DNA from: an uncultured Eubacteriales bacterium
GTDB lineage: Bacteria; Bacillota; Clostridia; Oscillospirales; Acutalibacteraceae
DNA length: 64,000 bases
Assembly (NCBI GenBank): GCA_934636435.1
Contig: CAKUAQ010000001.1
Coordinates: 62,001 to 126,000 of the forward strand
Reading direction: 5' to 3'
Under the pieces are notes generated by a model, which saw only the letters and a program-made list of their open reading frames with translations, had not been told where the DNA came from and did no database searches. Made by a program: the position numbers and the translations under genes. Positions 15,578-25,151 of this stretch are shown in pieces; position 1 is the first letter of the stretch; each line of letters starts with the position of its first letter.

Positions 15578-16660
15578 ATGTCAGAAGCTGTAAAGAAGAA
15601 AAGCCGTCTGGCGCGGAATCTGGATGAATTCCGGGCAAAATCGGGGCTGGATAAGCGGCGCGCGGTGACCGATCTGCTGTTCAACAATGCGATGTATATC
15701 ATCATCGCCATTGCAATCGTTTATATTGCCATCCGGGTGCCGGCGTTCCTGTCGGCCTCCTCCATCGTCAACATTATTTCGCTGACGGCGGCGAAGCTGC
15801 CCATCGCTCTGGGCATCGGCGGCGCGATCGTGCTGACCGGTACGGATATTTCCGCCGGGCGCTGCGTGGGCCTGACCGCCTGTATCGCGGCGGCGCTACT
15901 GCAAAAAAGCGACTATGTGAACAAGATCTTTCCGAATCTGAGCGTGATGCCCCTGTGGGCGGTGCTGCTTATCGTCATTGCGGTGGGCGCCGTCATCGGT
16001 TTGGTCAACGGATTCTTTGTGGCGAAATTTAAGCTCCATCCCTTTATCGTCACGCTGTCTACCCAGCTGATCGTGTTCGGTCTGGTGCTGATGTTCCTCA
16101 TGCTGGGGGGCAACAACGGGCAGACCCTGTCCGGGCTGGACGATTCCTATCTGGAATTTGTGCGGGGCGCCTTGTTCACGGTGGACGGCGTGGCCGTCCC
16201 CCGCTATGTGCTGTATTCCGTCATCCTGACGGCGCTCATGTGGGTCGTCTGGAACAAGACAAAGTTCGGCAAAAACATGTTTGCCGTCGGCTCCAATGAA
16301 GAGGCCGCCAATGTGTCCGGCGTCAATGTGTTCTGGACCATCGTGCTGGTGTTCGTGCTGGCGGGCGCCATGTACGGCATCACCGGCTTCATCGAGGGCG
16401 CCCGGATTGCCTCCTGCTCCGCCAATACGGGGCTTAACTACGAATCCGACGCCATCGCCGCCTGCGTCATCGGCGGAGTGTCCTTTGTCGGCGGCACCGG
16501 TAAGATCAGCGGTATCGTCATCGGCGTGTTCCTGCTCCAGATCATCTTCGTGGGGCTGAACTTCCTGTCGGTGGACCCCAATATGCTGTATGTGATCAAG
16601 GGCCTGATCATTCTGGTGGCCTGTGCCATTGATATGCGTAAGTATCTGGCGCGTAAGTAA
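15578..16660 (+). CDS. mglC: Galactose/methyl-galactoside ABC importer, permease MglC
   Basis: Inner-membrane permease of the mgl importer, 360 residues. A polar N-terminus of about 40 residues is followed by roughly nine to ten hydrophobic segments. The stretch GIGGAIVLTGTDISAGRCVGL near residue 88 and the late ACVIGGVSFVGGTGKISG match ribose/galactose-type permeases. It starts 14 nt after mglA with AAGGAG upstream, and 39 nt separate it from the small InlB-repeat gene. Confidence 0.94.
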   Translation: MSEAVKKKSRLARNLDEFRAKSGLDKRRAVTDLLFNNAMYIIIAIAIVYIAIRVPAFLSASSIVNIISLTAAKLPIALGIGGAIVLTGTDISAGRCVGLTACIAAALLQKSDYVNKIFPNLSVMPLWAVLLIVIAVGAVIGLVNGFFVAKFKLHPFIVTLSTQLIVFGLVLMFLMLGGNNGQTLSGLDDSYLEFVRGALFTVDGVAVPRYVLYSVILTALMWVVWNKTKFGKNMFAVGSNEEAANVSGVNVFWTIVLVFVLAGAMYGITGFIEGARIASCSANTGLNYESDAIAACVIGGVSFVGGTGKISGIVIGVFLLQIIFVGLNFLSVDPNMLYVIKGLIILVACAIDMRKYLARK

Positions 16661-16699
16661 TACTTCCAAACAGGATTTTTTCGGAAAGGAGCGGTCGGA

Positions 16700-17062
16700 A
16701 TGGACGAAAAAGCGACGACCCAGGCGGCGCCCCGGCGTTCCGGCGGGCTGTATGCCCGGGTGAAGATGTCGGTGAAGTCCGCCAACATCATGGTGGCGGT
16801 GCTCGTCACCGCATTGGTACTCGTTACCGTCTTTGTGGTGCGGCACAACGGCTTCACCGTAAAGTTCGACACCGACGGCGGCTCCCACATCGACAGCGTG
16901 AAGGTGCTCCACTCCGAAACCGTTCCGGCGGTGGAGGACCCGGTGAAAGAGGGCTGGCGCTTTGCCGGCTGGTATACCGACCGGGACTGCACCCGTGCCT
17001 GGGACATGGCCGCAGATAAGGTGGAGACCTCCATGACGCTGTACGCCAAATGGCAGCGATAG
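16700..17062 (+). CDS. Membrane-anchored InlB B-repeat protein
   Basis: A 120-residue protein: a basic cytoplasmic N-terminus (1-30), one transmembrane helix (about 32-48, ANIMVAVLVTALVLVTVFVV), then a single extracellular InlB B-repeat. The repeat shows VKFDTDGGSHIDSVKV, then GWRFAGWYTDRDCTRAWD and LYAKW. These small beta domains occur in surface proteins of gut Bacillota and in mediators of contact or substrate binding. The start has AAAGGAG. It is last in the mgl transcript, before a strong terminator, so it may be co-expressed with sugar uptake. Its role is unknown. Confidence 0.85.
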   Translation: MDEKATTQAAPRRSGGLYARVKMSVKSANIMVAVLVTALVLVTVFVVRHNGFTVKFDTDGGSHIDSVKVLHSETVPAVEDPVKEGWRFAGWYTDRDCTRAWDMAADKVETSMTLYAKWQR

Positions 17063-17112
17063 GGCTGCCGACTCAAAATATTGCGTTCCTCTTTGTTTTC
17101 TCCTCTGTTGTG

Positions 17113-17182
17113 ACCGGCTGCCGGCTGAGTCCCGACGGCATTTCCCCGCCGTCGGAAACTTACGGCGGCCGGTTGCTTTTTC
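17113..17182 (+). terminator. Nested terminator of the mgl operon
   Basis: An outer 11-bp stem (ACCGGCTGCCG with CGGCGGCCGGT, one wobble) encloses an inner hairpin (CCGACGGC with GCCGTCGG). The outer stem is followed by TTGCTTTTT. Confidence 0.75.
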
Positions 17183-17200
17183 CGAAAAAAAGGGTATAAT
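17173..17200 (+). promoter_or_regulatory. Promoter of the regulator operon
   Basis: TTGCTT (17173-17178) and a perfect TATAAT (17195-17200) are 16 nt apart. The -35 hexamer overlaps the T run of the preceding terminator. Confidence 0.65.
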
Positions 17201-17289
17201 GATAAACAGGACAGGCGAGGAGGCTTTCGCTGTCCGCGGAGCAGCGGGAGCCGCCCGGAGAATTTCCAAAGAGAGGAAGGTAGAATTAT

Positions 17290-18888
17290 ATGAACTATAC
17301 CGTCCTTGTGGTTGACGATGAACAGGAGCAGCGCCGGGCGCTGGTGAACAAGGTACAGTGGGCCGCCGCCGGATTTGAGGTGGTGGGCGAGGCGGAGAAC
17401 GGCGTGGAGGCGCTGGATCTGGTGGAGACGCTGGAGCCGGACCTGATCCTCACCGACATTCGGATGCCCATGATCTCCGGCCTGGAGCTGTCTGCCCGGG
17501 TGCGACAGCTGCGTCCGGCGACCCAGATCGTGATCCTCAGCGGATACGACAGCTTTGAGTATGCCCGCACCGCCATCGAATATAACATCATCCGGTATCT
17601 GCTCAAGCCGATCTCCTCCGCTGAATTATCCAAGGAGCTGTTTGACATCCGCCGTCGGATGGATGAGCGGGTGGGCAGTGTGCTGGAGCAGCCGGACTCG
17701 GATACCGCCCGGCAGCTGCGCCGTGCGGAGATGGAAGAATTTCTCATGCCCCTCATGCTGGGCGGCAACGAGACCCGCTCGCCGGAGAACAGACTGCTGG
17801 AGGAGGCGCAGCGGCTGGGACTGCTGCCGCCCGATCAAACGGAATATCGGCTGTGCGTGCTGGTGTCCAAGTTCCGGGACGGAGAGGGAAACGCCGTCAC
17901 CGAGCGCAGCCATGCCGAGTTTATCCGCAAGGTAATGGAGCGGTATCTCACCAGCGAGACCTTTGTGGTCTACGGCCGTGCGGTCACGCTGGTGGTTCTC
18001 TCCGATACGGGAGAGCTGTCGAATCTGCTGGAGCTGCCCTTGCGGGAGCTGGTGCAGACCGCCCGCCGGATGCTGCGACAGCACTGTACCGTGGGGGTCA
18101 GCCGGGAGTTCCGCCAGCTTTCCTGTTGCTCCGATGCCTATTTTCAGGCCATCACCGCCCGCCGGTATACCACCGACGGAGCCGGAGAGGTGCGTTTCAT
18201 CAACGACCAGGAGCGGGATGTAGAGCTGGAGATCGACCAGGCGGAAAAGGTGGCGGTCACTCTGGAACAGCTGCTGAAGGTGGGGGACGCCGCATCTCTG
18301 ACGGAGTTCATCAACGGGCTGTATGCGCACAGCACCCCGGAAAATGCCAATTTGCTGGTGATGCAGATCATCGCCACCGTCTATCGGGTGGTCAGCGCCG
18401 TGTCGGACAAGGCGGCGCTGTCCCGGTTGCTGTCCTCCAACCCTATCGTGTCCCGTATCACCGCCTATACCAGTCAGGCGACGGTGCAGCAGGAACTGAT
18501 TTCTTTCTGCAACGATGCCAAGGCCATCATTACCCAGTCGCAGCGGCGGGACAGCGAGGTGCTGTGCGACCGGGTGGTGGAGATCATCGACCGGCAGTAT
18601 TCCGACGAGACTCTGTCCCTGACCGGGGTGAGCAATATGTTGTCGGTCAGCCCCAACTATCTGAGCACCCTCATCAAGAAAACGAAGAAAAAGAATTTCA
18701 TCACGCTGCTGACCGAGCGGCGCATGAAGGCGGCCTACGATATGATCGTCTGCTCCGGCATGAAAATGCTGGAGATCGCGGAAAAGTGCGGGTACAGCGA
18801 CCAGCATTATTTCAGCTATTGCTTTAAGAAATTCTACGGCGAATCCCCCAACAGGATCCGTAGCCAGAGCCGGGGCGAGGACGGCTGA
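17290..18888 (+). CDS. Response regulator with AraC-type DNA-binding domain (YesN-like)
   Basis: Cytoplasmic transcription regulator, 532 residues. The receiver domain (1-120) has acidic D9/D10, the phosphorylation site D56 in LILTDIRMP, and K in LLKPIS. A middle region of about 280 residues, usual for YesN-type regulators, leads to two helix-turn-helix units at about 425-525 (SLTGVSNMLSVSPNYLSTLI and EIAEKCGYSDQHYFSYCFKK). Its gene is followed by the kinase and a sugar-binding lipoprotein. It probably activates the adjacent mgl operon in answer to extracellular sugar. Confidence 0.93.
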   Translation: MNYTVLVVDDEQEQRRALVNKVQWAAAGFEVVGEAENGVEALDLVETLEPDLILTDIRMPMISGLELSARVRQLRPATQIVILSGYDSFEYARTAIEYNIIRYLLKPISSAELSKELFDIRRRMDERVGSVLEQPDSDTARQLRRAEMEEFLMPLMLGGNETRSPENRLLEEAQRLGLLPPDQTEYRLCVLVSKFRDGEGNAVTERSHAEFIRKVMERYLTSETFVVYGRAVTLVVLSDTGELSNLLELPLRELVQTARRMLRQHCTVGVSREFRQLSCCSDAYFQAITARRYTTDGAGEVRFINDQERDVELEIDQAEKVAVTLEQLLKVGDAASLTEFINGLYAHSTPENANLLVMQIIATVYRVVSAVSDKAALSRLLSSNPIVSRITAYTSQATVQQELISFCNDAKAIITQSQRRDSEVLCDRVVEIIDRQYSDETLSLTGVSNMLSVSPNYLSTLIKKTKKKNFITLLTERRMKAAYDMIVCSGMKMLEIAEKCGYSDQHYFSYCFKKFYGESPNRIRSQSRGEDG

Positions 18889-18975
18889 CAGGGGGAACAT
18901 CCGGACGGGACGGCGTTGTTCCGAGTCTGAGAGAAAGGAAGCCATCGCGGCTGCGCGACGGAGACGGTCATCTGC

Positions 18976-20706
18976 ATGAAACAACGAAGAGTCATGCGCC
19001 TGTCGGCGCTGACGGTAACGGCGATGGTGGTCGCTGCGCTGGCGGTAGGAGCGGTGTCCATGGCGATTTTCGGCATCGTATACAGCCGGGCGCTGACCCG
19101 GGATGCCCAGCTCAGCGCCGAGCAGGCGGTGCAGCAGGCGGCGGTGTCGGTGGACAATACGCTTCTGGCCATGCGTTCCAGCCTGACAGCCATCAAATCG
19201 GAGGTCCGCAAGGGCGGCACTATGGAGCAGATCACCGATCGGGTGCGCGCGCTGGCGGATTCGCAGGATGAGCTGTGCGCCGTGATGGTGTATAACGAGA
19301 ACGGCGATATCCGGCTGTGTACCGGCAGCGCCTATCGGCTGAAGGATACGATCTATAAGGATCTGTCCTTTGATCCTGCGCTGCTACGCTCGGCCGGAGA
19401 TTTCACGGTGTCCCGTCCCCATGTGGAGACCGCTTTCGAGGGCGCTTACTTGTGGGTCGTCACTGCAGCCACCCATGTGGAGCAGCCGGTCTGCGGCGAC
19501 GGGGTGTATATCGTGGCGGATTTCCGCTTCTCTGCGCTGTCTCAGTATATTGACCGCGTCAGCATCGGCCGCCGCGGATATTGCTTTATTGCCGACAGTC
19601 GGGGGGAGATCATTTACCATCCCCAGCAGCAGGTGCTGTTTGCCGGACTCAAGGAGGAGACGGACGCCCTCGCCGACCTGAGCAGCGGCGTATATACGCG
19701 GAAGAATTTCATTGTGGCCGTGGCCGCCACCGACGATGGACGCTGGCGCATCGTGGGAAAAAGCTATACCGCCGAGCTGTACCGGGAACGGAATCGTCAG
19801 CTTCTGCTCAGCGCGATATTGGCGGAGCTCATCGGTACGGTGCTGGTGGCGCTGGTGCTGTGGATCTATCACGGGATCGTCACCCGGCCGGTGCGGCGGC
19901 TGCTGGACGCGATGCATGAGTTTGAAACGAAAGCAGAGGCATTCACCTATCAGCCTGCCCGTGAATCGGTGGCGGAGCTGCAATTGCTCTCCCAGTCCTT
20001 TGCCCATATGGCGGCCCAGATAAGGGGGCTGATGGAGCAGGTGCGCTGGGAGGAGACCGAGCTGCGCAAGACCGAGTTGAAAGCTTTGCAGGCGCAGATC
20101 AATCCCCATTTTCTGTATAACACGCTGGATTCCATTCAGTGGATGTGCGAACAGGGGAAGACGGAGGACGCCTCCCGCATGGTGGGGGCGCTGGCCCGGC
20201 TCTTCCGTATCAGCATCAGCCGCGGCCGGGAACTGATTCCCCTGCGGGATGAGATCCGGCACGCCAAAAACTATCTGGTGATCCAGAGCTATCGCTATCG
20301 GGATCAGTTTCAGTACCGGTTTGAGGTGGACGAGGCACTGGAGGACTATCTGTGCAACAAGATCACCCTACAACCCCTCATCGAGAACGCCATTTATCAC
20401 GGCATCGACCGGATGGTGGACGAGGGCGAGATCGTCATTACGGTTAAGCAGGCATCGGATTCCGTGAAGGATATTCTGCTGACGGTATCCGATAACGGTG
20501 TGGGCATGACTGAGGAGCAATGTCGGAAAATTCTCGAAAAGCAGCGCACCGATTCCGGCGGCATCGGCGTCAAGAACGTCAACGACCGGCTGCATATCTA
20601 TTTCGGCAGCCCCTATGGGTTGACCATCCACAGCGAGCCGGATGTGGGCACCACCGTGACGGTGCGGATCCCTAAAATCCTGGAGGAGGGAGAACGCCAT
20701 GGATAA
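18976..20706 (+). CDS. Sensor histidine kinase (YesM/LytS type)
   Basis: Membrane kinase partner of the preceding regulator, 576 residues. One transmembrane helix lies near 13-38, and an extracellular Cache-like sensor follows to about 275. A second helix (LLLSAILAELIGTVLVALVL) then leads to a HAMP linker and the His_kinase domain with the phospho-acceptor H378 in QINPHFLYNTLDS. The HATPase domain has the N-box LIENAIYHG (about 469-477), DNGVGM and GGIGVKNVNDRL. The last 8 nt overlap the next gene, so translation is probably coupled. The sensor domain may read the sugar directly or through the lipoprotein encoded next. Confidence 0.93.
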   Translation: MKQRRVMRLSALTVTAMVVAALAVGAVSMAIFGIVYSRALTRDAQLSAEQAVQQAAVSVDNTLLAMRSSLTAIKSEVRKGGTMEQITDRVRALADSQDELCAVMVYNENGDIRLCTGSAYRLKDTIYKDLSFDPALLRSAGDFTVSRPHVETAFEGAYLWVVTAATHVEQPVCGDGVYIVADFRFSALSQYIDRVSIGRRGYCFIADSRGEIIYHPQQQVLFAGLKEETDALADLSSGVYTRKNFIVAVAATDDGRWRIVGKSYTAELYRERNRQLLLSAILAELIGTVLVALVLWIYHGIVTRPVRRLLDAMHEFETKAEAFTYQPARESVAELQLLSQSFAHMAAQIRGLMEQVRWEETELRKTELKALQAQINPHFLYNTLDSIQWMCEQGKTEDASRMVGALARLFRISISRGRELIPLRDEIRHAKNYLVIQSYRYRDQFQYRFEVDEALEDYLCNKITLQPLIENAIYHGIDRMVDEGEIVITVKQASDSVKDILLTVSDNGVGMTEEQCRKILEKQRTDSGGIGVKNVNDRLHIYFGSPYGLTIHSEPDVGTTVTVRIPKILEEGERHG

Positions 20707-21667
20707 GCGTCGGCGCGTAGGCTGTCTGTGTCTGTGTCTTTGCCTTGTGCTGGCGGCGCTGGGCGGCTGCGGCAAGGCGGCGGAGCACAAGCCTCGGGTG
20801 GCGGTGATTGTCAAGTCTGTGGATTCGGATTTCTTCCAGAAGATGCAGGACGGGGTGAATTCTGCGGCCACGGAATATCAGGTGTCCGTCTCCTTTGTCG
20901 GCCCGGAGCAGGAGGAGGACTACGCCACGCAGAATGCCCTGATCCGGCAGGCGGTGGCAAACGGCGCGGATGCCATCGTGCTGTCCGCCGTCGATTATGT
21001 ACGCACGGTCGAAGCGGTGAATGATGCGCTCCGGCAAGGGGTGAAGGTTATCACCGTGGACAGCGGGGTGCAGTCGAACGGGGTGAGTCAGTTTGTCGGC
21101 ACCGACAATGAGCAGGCGGGGCGGACGGCGGCGCAGATCCTGTCCAAACGGCTGGATACGCAGAGCTCCATATGCGTCGGCATCGTCAATACCGTCGGCG
21201 CTACCGAAAACTTAAAAGAGCGGGAGAGGGGCTTTCGGGAGGCCATTGAGGATATCCCCAACGCCGTGGTGATCGCCTCGGCGGAGGTGGGCAGCACCGT
21301 GGAGGAGGCCACGAAAGGAGCGCACGATCTGCTGACAAACAATCCGGAGATCAATGCGCTGGTGGGGTTCAATGAGTGGATGACGCTGGGCGTCGGCGCC
21401 GCCATCCGGCAGGTCAACCGCACCGAACGGGTGCGGGGCGTGGGCTTTGATTGCAACATTGCCTCGTTGTCCCTGCTGGAGACCGGCGAGATGGATGCGC
21501 TGATCGTGCAGAATCCCTTTGCTATGGGTTATCTGGGGGTCAAGAGCGCCGCTAAGCTGATCAGCGGAGAAAAGTTGTCCAAGGAGCTGTATACCGAGGC
21601 AGTGACGGTGGACAGGAATAACCTCTATGACGACGATGTGCAAAAGTTACTGTACCGGTTCAATTAG
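20699..21667 (+). CDS. Sugar-binding lipoprotein of the signalling trio
   Basis: A 322-residue extracellular lipoprotein (lipobox LGGC, C24) with the periplasmic-binding-protein-4/LacI-like fold, including ANGADAIVLSAVD, VDSGVQSNGVSQFVGTDNE and NPEINALVGFNEW. It has no permease or ATPase gene next to it and overlaps the kinase gene by 8 nt. It is therefore more likely a sensor subunit that presents sugar to the kinase, as in XylFII-LytS three-component systems, than an importer part. Sequence lengths and the operon support this; direct contact with the kinase is inferred. Confidence 0.85.
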   Translation: MDKRRRVGCLCLCLCLVLAALGGCGKAAEHKPRVAVIVKSVDSDFFQKMQDGVNSAATEYQVSVSFVGPEQEEDYATQNALIRQAVANGADAIVLSAVDYVRTVEAVNDALRQGVKVITVDSGVQSNGVSQFVGTDNEQAGRTAAQILSKRLDTQSSICVGIVNTVGATENLKERERGFREAIEDIPNAVVIASAEVGSTVEEATKGAHDLLTNNPEINALVGFNEWMTLGVGAAIRQVNRTERVRGVGFDCNIASLSLLETGEMDALIVQNPFAMGYLGVKSAAKLISGEKLSKELYTEAVTVDRNNLYDDDVQKLLYRFN

Positions 21668-21722
21668 GACGACGCTGCCCCGGATATACCGGGCGGAGCT
21701 GATGAGAAAGGAGACTGTCTGT

Positions 21723-22724
21723 ATGTACCAAGCCAATGAAACGCGCTACGAAACCATGCCCTATCCCCGTTGCGGGGACAGCGGACTGCGGCTGCCGGCC
21801 ATATCCCTTGGGATGTGGCACAATTTCGGGGACACCGCGCCTTATGAAACCATGCGGCAGCTGTGTCGCACCGCCTTTAACCAGGGGATCACCCATTTCG
21901 ATCTGGCCAACAATTACGGCCCCGCCCCCGGCAGCGCCGAAACTCATTTCGGGCAGATCCTCCGGGAGGATCTGCACCCCTACCGGGATGAGATGATTAT
22001 CAGCACCAAGGCGGGGTACACCATGTGGGATGGCCCTTACGGTGATTGGGGCAGCCGGAAGTATCTGCTGGCCAGTCTGGATCAGAGCCTTACCCGGCTG
22101 GGGTTGCCCTATGTGGACATCTTTTACCATCATCGCCCCGATCCACACACCCCGCTGGAGGAAACCATGGGCGCATTGGCGCAGGCAGTGCAGAGCGGCA
22201 AGGCGCTGTATGCCGGTCTGTCCAATTATGACGGCGCGACTATGGAGCGCGCCTGCGCTATTCTGCGGGAACTGCACTGTCCCTTCGTCATTAACCAGAA
22301 CCGATATTCCATTTTCGACCGCACCGTGGAGCGGAACGGGCTGAAGGATACCGCCCGGCGGCTGGGCAAGGGCATTATCGCCTTTAGCCCGCTGGCGCAG
22401 GGAATGCTCACCGACCGCTATCTCCACGGCATCCCGCAGGACAGCCGCATCCGCACCGATGGTCGGTTTCTGCAGGAATCCGCCGTCACCCCGGAGCGAC
22501 TGGCGCAGATCCGGCGCCTGCAGGAGATTGCTGCCGACCGGGGACAATCTCTGGCCCAGATGGCGCTGTCCTGGGTGCTGCGGGACGGTGTGGTGACATC
22601 CGTGCTTATCGGCGCCTCCAAGCCGGAGCAGATTCTGGACAACGTGCAGGCTGTGCAAAACACGGTGTTCACAGCGGAGGAGCTGGCGGCCATCGACGCG
22701 GCGAGCTTGCCGGACGCGCAATGA
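21723..22724 (+). CDS. Aldo/keto reductase, YghZ-like
   Basis: Cytoplasmic NADPH-dependent reductase of the AKR14 kind. In E. coli, YghZ reduces L-glyceraldehyde 3-phosphate and methylglyoxal. The 333-residue protein has FDLANNYGPAPGSAETHFG (catalytic Asp and Tyr), IISTKAGYTMWDGPYGDWGS (catalytic Lys), DIFYHHRPD, and VLIGASKPEQ for cofactor binding. The open frame begins at 21627 inside the previous gene, but AAAGGAG at 21707-21713 fits the ATG at 21723. It is last in the regulator transcript and may detoxify aldehydes from sugar breakdown. Confidence 0.92.
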   Translation: MYQANETRYETMPYPRCGDSGLRLPAISLGMWHNFGDTAPYETMRQLCRTAFNQGITHFDLANNYGPAPGSAETHFGQILREDLHPYRDEMIISTKAGYTMWDGPYGDWGSRKYLLASLDQSLTRLGLPYVDIFYHHRPDPHTPLEETMGALAQAVQSGKALYAGLSNYDGATMERACAILRELHCPFVINQNRYSIFDRTVERNGLKDTARRLGKGIIAFSPLAQGMLTDRYLHGIPQDSRIRTDGRFLQESAVTPERLAQIRRLQEIAADRGQSLAQMALSWVLRDGVVTSVLIGASKPEQILDNVQAVQNTVFTAEELAAIDAASLPDAQ

Positions 22725-22879
22725 AGCCGGGGCGGCGGAGCTGCGCCCTTATGCAGCCGATACCGGCGGCATGAGGCCGCCCTCCATACCACCGATGCAG
22801 GCGGCGTGAACCCCCACCCGGTGCCCGGACAAAACCACTCTGCGCCCGGGCTTAAAATAAAAGCGGCGACATTGTTTGA
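22725..22879. other. Non-coding stretch after the aldo/keto reductase
   Basis: Nothing convincing is seen between the reductase stop and the terminator at 22880. The remaining 190 nt before proB hold only the terminator and the proB promoter. Confidence 0.5.
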
Positions 22880-22906
22880 CCCGGCGGAGCGATCCGCCGG
22901 GTTTTT
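22880..22906 (+). terminator. Terminator of the regulator operon
   Basis: CCCGGCGGA pairs perfectly with TCCGCCGGG across GCGA, followed by TTTTT. Confidence 0.92.
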
Positions 22907-23031
22907 GACTTTCGAAAAATACAATGTGTAATACTTTTGAAGATTATACGCAATGTAAATGGCTGTGCGGAAAATCCGAAAAACTATGGACGGACTTTTT
23001 CGGTTTTTTGGGGTTTTCAGGCGGTTTTCTG

Positions 23032-23060
23032 TTGCAAACCGGGGTGCGGTGTGCTATGCT
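23032..23060 (+). promoter_or_regulatory. Promoter of proBAC
   Basis: TTGCAA (23032-23037) and TATGCT (23055-23060) are 17 nt apart, with the proB ATG 37 nt after the -10. Confidence 0.75.
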
Positions 23061-23097
23061 AACACAATAAAGCTATCATAAAAGAGAGGGTTTCTCT

Positions 23098-23868
23098 ATG
23101 CGAATTGTTATCAAGGTCGGCACCTCCACGCTGGCGCACCGTACCGGGCTGCTGAATATCCGGCGTGTGGAGCGGCTGTGCACCGTTATGAGCGATCTGA
23201 AGAATGCCGGGCATCAGGTGGTGCTGGTTTCCTCCGGCGCCATCGGCATGGGGGTGGGCAAGCTGTCGCTGGACGGCCGTCCGGAGGATATTCCCACCAA
23301 GCAGGCGGCTGCCGCCGTAGGTCAGTGCGAGCTGATGTATACCTACGACAAGCTATTCACCGAGCATAACCATACGGTGGCGCAGATTCTGCTCACCGGC
23401 GCCGATGTGCAGCATGAGGATCGGCGGCAGAATTTTCAGAACACCCTGTTTCGGCTGCTGGAGCTGGGGGCGCTGCCCATCGTCAACGAAAACGATACCG
23501 TCGCCACCGAGGAGATCGTCATCGGCGACAACGATACGCTGGGGGCAATCGTCGCCATCAATGTCCATGCCGATCTGCTGATCCTCCTGTCGGACATCAA
23601 CGGGCTCTATACGGCCGATCCCCATACCGACCCTGCCGCCCGGCTGCTGCCGGTGGTGGAGGACATCACCCCGGAGATCGAGGCCATGACCGGCGGCGCC
23701 GGTAGCCGATTGGGCACCGGCGGGATGTGCACGAAGATACACGCCGCCCGTCTGGCGACCGCCGCCGGCATCCCCATGGTGATCGCCAACGGCGAAAACC
23801 CCGATGTGCTGTACGATATTGTGGCGGGGGAGCCGGCAGGCACCCGGTTTTTGGCAAAGGAGATATAG
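23098..23868 (+). CDS. proB: Glutamate 5-kinase ProB
   Basis: First enzyme of proline synthesis; phosphorylates glutamate to gamma-glutamyl phosphate. The 256-residue protein is the short form that lacks the C-terminal PUA domain. The amino-acid kinase fold shows [37 protein letters not shown] and [12 protein letters not shown]. Feedback by proline is usual in the family but cannot be read here. It is first in the operon, and its stop lies 2 nt before proA. Confidence 0.96.
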   Translation: MRIVIKVGTSTLAHRTGLLNIRRVERLCTVMSDLKNAGHQVVLVSSGAIGMGVGKLSLDGRPEDIPTKQAAAAVGQCELMYTYDKLFTEHNHTVAQILLTGADVQHEDRRQNFQNTLFRLLELGALPIVNENDTVATEEIVIGDNDTLGAIVAINVHADLLILLSDINGLYTADPHTDPAARLLPVVEDITPEIEAMTGGAGSRLGTGGMCTKIHAARLATAAGIPMVIANGENPDVLYDIVAGEPAGTRFLAKEI

Positions 23869-23870
23869 GC

Positions 23871-25118
23871 ATGACGACACAGGAGATATTGCAGAGAGCC
23901 CATGAGGTCGCGGCGGAGCTGTCCGTCCTGACCACGGAGCGGAAGAATGCGGCGTTGGCCGCCATGGCGGCGGCGCTGACGGCGCAGCAGGAGGCCATTC
24001 TGGCCGCCAATCGGCTGGATGTGGAGGACGCCCGGGGCAGTATTTCCCCGGTGATGCTGGATCGGCTGACTCTCACGCAGGCTCGGCTGGCGGGCATGGC
24101 CGAGGGCATTTTGCAGGTGGTGCAGCTGCCCGACCCGGTGGGGCGGGTGCTGGAGGAGACCATCCACGCGAACGGGATGCGCATCCGCAAGGTAGCGGTG
24201 CCCATCGGGGTGATCGCGGTTATCTATGAGAGCCGCCCCAATGTCACCAGCGACGTGGCGGCGCTGACCCTGAAGAGCGGCAACGTCTGCGTGCTGCGGG
24301 GCGGCAAGGAGGCCTACCGCACGGCGGCCGCGATTGTGGCGGCGCTGCAGGATGCGCTGGAGGATACGGGGCTGCCCCGGGAGCTGGTGCAGCTCATTGA
24401 GGACACCTCCCGCCAAAGCGCCACGGAGCTGATGCGGGCGAACGGGCTGGTGGATTTGCTCATTCCCCGGGGCGGGGCGGGGCTGATCCGAGCCTGCGTA
24501 GAGAATGCCACCGTCCCCTGCATCCAGACCGGTACCGGCATCTGCCACATCTATGTGGACAAGTCCGCCAACCCGGGGATGGCGCTGGAGATCATCGACA
24601 ATGCCAAGATGAGCCGCCCCTCGGTGTGCAATGCGGCGGAGGTGTGTCTGGTGCATCGGGATATTGCGGCGGAGTTTTTGCCCCGGCTATCCCGGCGGCT
24701 CACCGATCCCGGGCGGGAGCATCCCGCCTCTCTGCGGCTGGATCGCCGCGCGGCTGCCATCATCGACGGCACTCCGGCGGGCGAGCGGGATTTCGATACG
24801 GAATTTCTCGATTATGTGCTGGCGGTAGGGGTGGTGGACGATGTGGAGGACGCTATTCGCCACATCGCCGCCCATTCCACCCACCACAGCGAGGCCATCG
24901 TCACCGAGGATGCGGCGGCGGCCGCCCGCTTTACGGCGGCGGTGGACAGCGCGGCGGTGTATGTGAACGCCTCCACCCGGTTCACCGACGGCGGCGAGTT
25001 CGGACTGGGGTGCGAGATCGGCATCTCCACCCAGAAGCTCCACGCCCGGGGACCCATGGGGCTGCGGGAACTGACCACCTATAAGTACATTATTTTCGGC
25101 AGCGGACAGGTACGCTGA
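23871..25118 (+). CDS. proA: Glutamate-5-semialdehyde dehydrogenase ProA
   Basis: Reduces gamma-glutamyl phosphate to glutamate semialdehyde with NADPH. The 415-residue length is normal. [20 protein letters not shown] near residue 106, [10 protein letters not shown], and the catalytic Cys in [16 protein letters not shown] mark the family. The open frame extends upstream inside proB, but AAAGGAG at about 23856-23862, inside the proB end, supports the ATG at 23871. It is tightly coupled to proB. Confidence 0.97.
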   Translation: MTTQEILQRAHEVAAELSVLTTERKNAALAAMAAALTAQQEAILAANRLDVEDARGSISPVMLDRLTLTQARLAGMAEGILQVVQLPDPVGRVLEETIHANGMRIRKVAVPIGVIAVIYESRPNVTSDVAALTLKSGNVCVLRGGKEAYRTAAAIVAALQDALEDTGLPRELVQLIEDTSRQSATELMRANGLVDLLIPRGGAGLIRACVENATVPCIQTGTGICHIYVDKSANPGMALEIIDNAKMSRPSVCNAAEVCLVHRDIAAEFLPRLSRRLTDPGREHPASLRLDRRAAAIIDGTPAGERDFDTEFLDYVLAVGVVDDVEDAIRHIAAHSTHHSEAIVTEDAAAAARFTAAVDSAAVYVNASTRFTDGGEFGLGCEIGISTQKLHARGPMGLRELTTYKYIIFGSGQVR

Positions 25119-25151
25119 GGGCGATCGGGGGATCGCCGGAAGGAGGACTTC

